From Cymodocea nodosa (lineage: Eukaryota > Streptophyta > Magnoliopsida > Alismatales > Cymodoceaceae): 64,000 nt of DNA. The DNA lies in contig CM072341.1 in NCBI GenBank assembly GCA_036874045.1, positions 8,754,501 to 8,818,500 of the forward strand, written 5' to 3'. The notes below the pieces were generated by a model, which worked only from the letters and a program-made list of their open reading frames with translations, ran no database searches and had not been told where the DNA came from. Position numbers and translations under genes: made by a program. Of the stretch, positions 60,521 to 64,000 are shown one piece after another; positions within the stretch are counted from its first letter, which is position 1, and each line of letters opens with the position of its first letter.

Positions 60521-62190
60521 ACGGACTATCCTCGTGAACTTAAGTTAACTCCACGAGCCTGTCTCTTCTTTATAATACTACTATTTACAGAAGAATTCAG
60601 CCAACCATTGGGCGATTCCACAGATTGTAAATAACATCAATTAAGCTTTATAATTCTAGTTAACATTGGATTTATCATTAAGCAATACTAACATTCAGAT
60701 GATTCAAACAGTCACCATTAAAATCTTTAAGTTTTTTGTACAAACCAATTTCAGTAAACTGTAAAATTAAAACTAACATAAAACAATCATAAAATTGATA
60801 CAGGTAACATTAATCACGATACAACACAAACAATACAGCACTCAAATACAACATACAAACAAAGATAAATTGTTTTTGGTATTTTTGTTTTCATGTGAAC
60901 ATAGAAATGGGCAAAAGGTGAAATGTATAGTAATCTCACTTGACAGTAAATACTTCCGAGACTACTTGCAACGCGATTACACCACTGAAAATTAAACCAC
61001 TTACAATTCTGTCTCCTCTCCCTATAGAATCGCGAGTCCAGAATTGCAAGATGATCTCCTCTTCAGCATACAGGCATCAACTCGAAGCCAAGGCTAAAAG
61101 CTTTACGATCTCCTGAAATATGAGTCGGCGCTTGGTGAAAATGTCTTCCCTTCCCGCGACACGATCACTCCTCACAGTGGTTGTCAGGCACTGTGTTTGG
61201 CTCGGAATCGACCCGACATCAGGCAAGTATCCTCACAGACCTCCGATGATTGGTGATTATGGTGGTGATAACGATGGTTGGTGTTACCGATACTATCTGC
61301 AGAAAGCTCGATGCTCCTCCTCTATATACACTAGCCGTCCATCGATCACACTTTCTTCTTTTTTTCTTCTTTTCTTTTATATTTCTTCAGTAGTAACTAC
61401 TTTTGCTTGAATGATCGATTGGATTTCCTTCCTTCAGATCAACGGCGATGCTTCCTTCTCCATGTGCGATTGAATTCCTACTTGATACGTGCAAACGTGG
61501 TTTTTCCTTCCAATTGTCTATTCCTGCAACCGCTACAGTGGCATTTTAGAAAATAACTATAAAATACATGCAATAAAGAAATAAGCCGCTAACATAACAC
61601 GTTACCTTAGTGTATATTCATGTAACTCAACGCGTATAGTTATGCTAACTTAACGAGTTATAACTTAAGTAAATCTACCAGCTCTCGACACATGTCAGCA
61701 ATAGTTTAAACATAAAATAACATTTCGGAGAGTTACAGGTATAACTATCCGATGCTCAAATGCATTTTCGGATAGTTACAACTAACTCACCGAAAATTCA
61801 CTTAAGGCATTCATTCTGGTTTCGACACATGTACATCTAGAGATAATAAAATATTCTCTCTAAACATAAATGTTCGGCAATTTAAACATAACTATTCGAT
61901 ACATATTCGGTCTGTTAAACATAACTGTCTGAATTTGTTCGGTATGTTAAACATAACTGTCCCAAATATCAGAAAATTCGGATACTTAAGAATTTCACAA
62001 CCTGCAACTTACCGACAGTTCATAAATGTACTAAATTAACATTAATTCCCCAAAATTAAGCAGATTCTTCAATTAAAGCATATAACAGTGAAATTATAAC
62101 ATAATGGCTTAATTCTCATATGATAAGCTAAATATTATGCAATTAACTATCATTTAACCATTAATAATATGCATTTTTTCATTCTAAACA
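60521..62190 (-). repeat. G4 3' LTR, truncated at the C3 junction
   Basis: It matches the G LTR from about 24690 to its end (CATTCTAAACA) and is followed by the terminal polypurine tract. It lacks its first 350 bases. Confidence 0.88.
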
Positions 62191-63936
62191 CTTCCCCCAT
62201 ACCTAAATTTTGCTAGTCCCTTAGCAAACTAAGATCTAATTAATTGGTCTTTCAAAAAGTGCTAGAATTAATTCTTCCCCTTTTTTTTTTTTCTTCTATT
62301 TAGCAAAAACATATATTCTGTATGTTTCAGTAATCAACCTGCAAAGAAATTACATACAAAGTATATCATCTTCATATAGGTGTTAATTATATTATCGTTT
62401 GTTCTTCTTTTCATCATCTGTAATCTTGAATTTTCCAATAAGTTTTCTAGAAGAAATTTCAACAACATACGAATCAAACTACAATCCAATTCAATATGAT
62501 TAACACAAGTAGAATAAAGAATTGTATTTCCATTAAACAACTTCAAAAGTCAATTCCAGATTCATATTTCAGCAATTCTAGATAACAGAAAATATACTCG
62601 TTTCATAAGATATCTGTATTTCACAAAACACTTGTATCTTTTCAGAACAGTATATGTTTTTTTCTTTTTTTCCTTTTTTTGTGTACTTTAAAAGTTAATT
62701 TGACAAGCTTGAATCATACAAGAGCTTTCTAATGTACCCATGTAACGAGCTTTCAATCAACAATCCCATATCTGATCAGAATCTTAGGTTGCCAAATTTT
62801 CAAAGTCCTTTTTCAGGTCAACAATCCTTACATACCTATGTGCTCAAGTACAAAAGGCTCGTGATCAAACAAGTCAATAAACTCTCAAAGTTTTTTTTCT
62901 TTTTTCTTTTTTTTTTTCTAAAAATAAATGCACACACAAAACAAAGCATTAATCACATACTGTATATGCACATATTTCATTAATACAGATGTAGTAAAAC
63001 ACCAATCTCATATAATCCTGCTTCTATCATTTACTAAAAATATGAATCCATAACAATAAGCTCATACTTTATCTGTAGTTTAATAAGATCTACACATAAA
63101 TCATTCTACAAGTTTAATCAGTCAAAGTAAATGTATCTTTCATCATATGTGTTTCATTTAATCTAGAATTCACATCTTTGCTCCTTCAGGACTTCAGATA
63201 ATTTTCTGATTAAGCATTAAATATTTTGATTTCATTTTAAAATCGTGAAACTGTTAAACTCATGAAATTCAGAAAAATCATAAGATACTATATCTAGATT
63301 TACATAAATAATAAATTCTATAGCCTTCTAAATATAACATTCAAGCAGTTTATAAAAATTTTATAGTCTCAATTATCGGATAGTTACAACAAGTTCATAA
63401 AAATTTTCAATTTCCTCAAAACTTTGCAGTACCATTTTAATTCCTTTAATTAACAAACTTACATGGCTGTTACTTTAATTACCTCTCCCCCATACCTACA
63501 TTTTACATTGTCCTCGATGTAAAAGATTTGACAATAAGTACAGTAATTGTAGTAAGCATGAATAAAGTTTTGTTTGATTTAAAATTTAGGATAAGTAATT
63601 GGTTACATACCTTGTTCCATTTGTATCTCTTTCTGCATATTCTGATTTTTGATTCTGAAAAACTTTTCATTCCTAGATAAATACAGAATATAAAACAAAA
63701 TAACATTTAATAGATATTAATAAATCAGTGTCTTGTGTGGAACCCAAGCTCCTATGCCTTTGGTGGCTCACAAGCAAGCCAGTTGGTTTCCCAGAACAGA
63801 TACCAACAAACTAAATTGATATTTTGTTTTTTTTTTTTTTTTTTTATAAAATGAACATGAAAAACTTCAAAATTCTTTTTTTTAAAAATAAATAAATAAA
63901 TGCAGAATACACTCGTTAAACACACAAAATCACAGC
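62191..63936 (-). other. G4 3' region, noncoding
   Basis: Terminal polypurine tract, shared module, internal tract (63482) and conserved block (63723) lie in the same order as in G1. Confidence 0.8.
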
Positions 63937-64000
63937 TTAAAAACATGATTGAAAAGTAGAAACAAATGGAATAAATGTATCAGTCCAAGCAAACTTTTTA
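63937..64000 (-). pseudogene. G4 F-box gene, C-terminal end (cut by window)
   Basis: The last 20 or so codons (KKFAWTDTFIPF, then FQSC and a stop at 63937) match the F-box genes of G1 and G2. Whether the whole gene is intact cannot be seen; the element continues to the right. Confidence 0.75.

Noticed and set aside
1..64000. tRNA, rRNA or small RNA genes
   Set aside because: I saw no cloverleaf with the conserved A and B boxes and no rRNA signature. The tRNA-like runs are primer sites of the retroelements.

Overview
This window is plant nuclear DNA made almost entirely of nested LTR retrotransposons. The evidence is Ty1/copia and Ty3/gypsy polyproteins of plant type, a tRNA-iMet primer site in the copia elements and a tRNA-Asp-type site in the gypsy element, an F-box protein of plant type, very AT-rich spacers, and decay dominated by C-to-T/G-to-A transitions, as expected in methylated plant heterochromatin. 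I take it to be a eudicot but cannot name the species. I see no rRNA, tRNA, CRISPR or clear single-copy host gene. Element names (C1-C3 copia, G1-G4 gypsy) are mine.

Layout. C2 is an old minus-strand copia seen in three pieces (1-754, 8830-9544, 26373-27973). It was split by C1 (755-8829, plus strand, 1.5-kb LTRs) and by G1 (9545-26372, minus strand, 2.0-kb LTRs), and is cut again at 27974 by a plus-strand G-type LTR. From 27974 to 31798 lies a patchwork of that LTR and the 3' region of a diverged gypsy element. G2 (minus; 31799-39548 visible) carries an F-box pseudogene broken by a solo LTR (36196-38476, perfect target duplication GTACT). G3 (39549-47871) lies in the gag of G2. C3 (47872 to about 60520, minus copia) lies in the integrase of G3. 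The 5' LTR of C3 is fused to a truncated G-type LTR that opens G4 (to 64000 and beyond).

Gene order in the G family is unusual. In element sense it reads LTR, PBS, zinc-knuckle ORF, protease, RT-RNaseH, integrase, an accessory ORF (ORF3), a gag core lying downstream of integrase, an F-box gene, a 3' region with two polypurine tracts, and LTR. The F-box gene of G1 (379 codons) is the only intact gene of its length here. Related ORF3 sequences and a related 1-kb noncoding block occur in copia C3, so material has passed between the two superfamilies.

One signal runs through the whole window: an 11-base half-site, TCGKDDAGTTA, usually paired with its inverted copy about four bases away. It fills the LTRs of C1, C3 and all G elements. 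It also sits just upstream of ORF3, gag and F-box in the G family and upstream of ORF3 in C3. I read these arrays as candidate shared promoter or factor-binding modules. The observation is direct; the function is inference.
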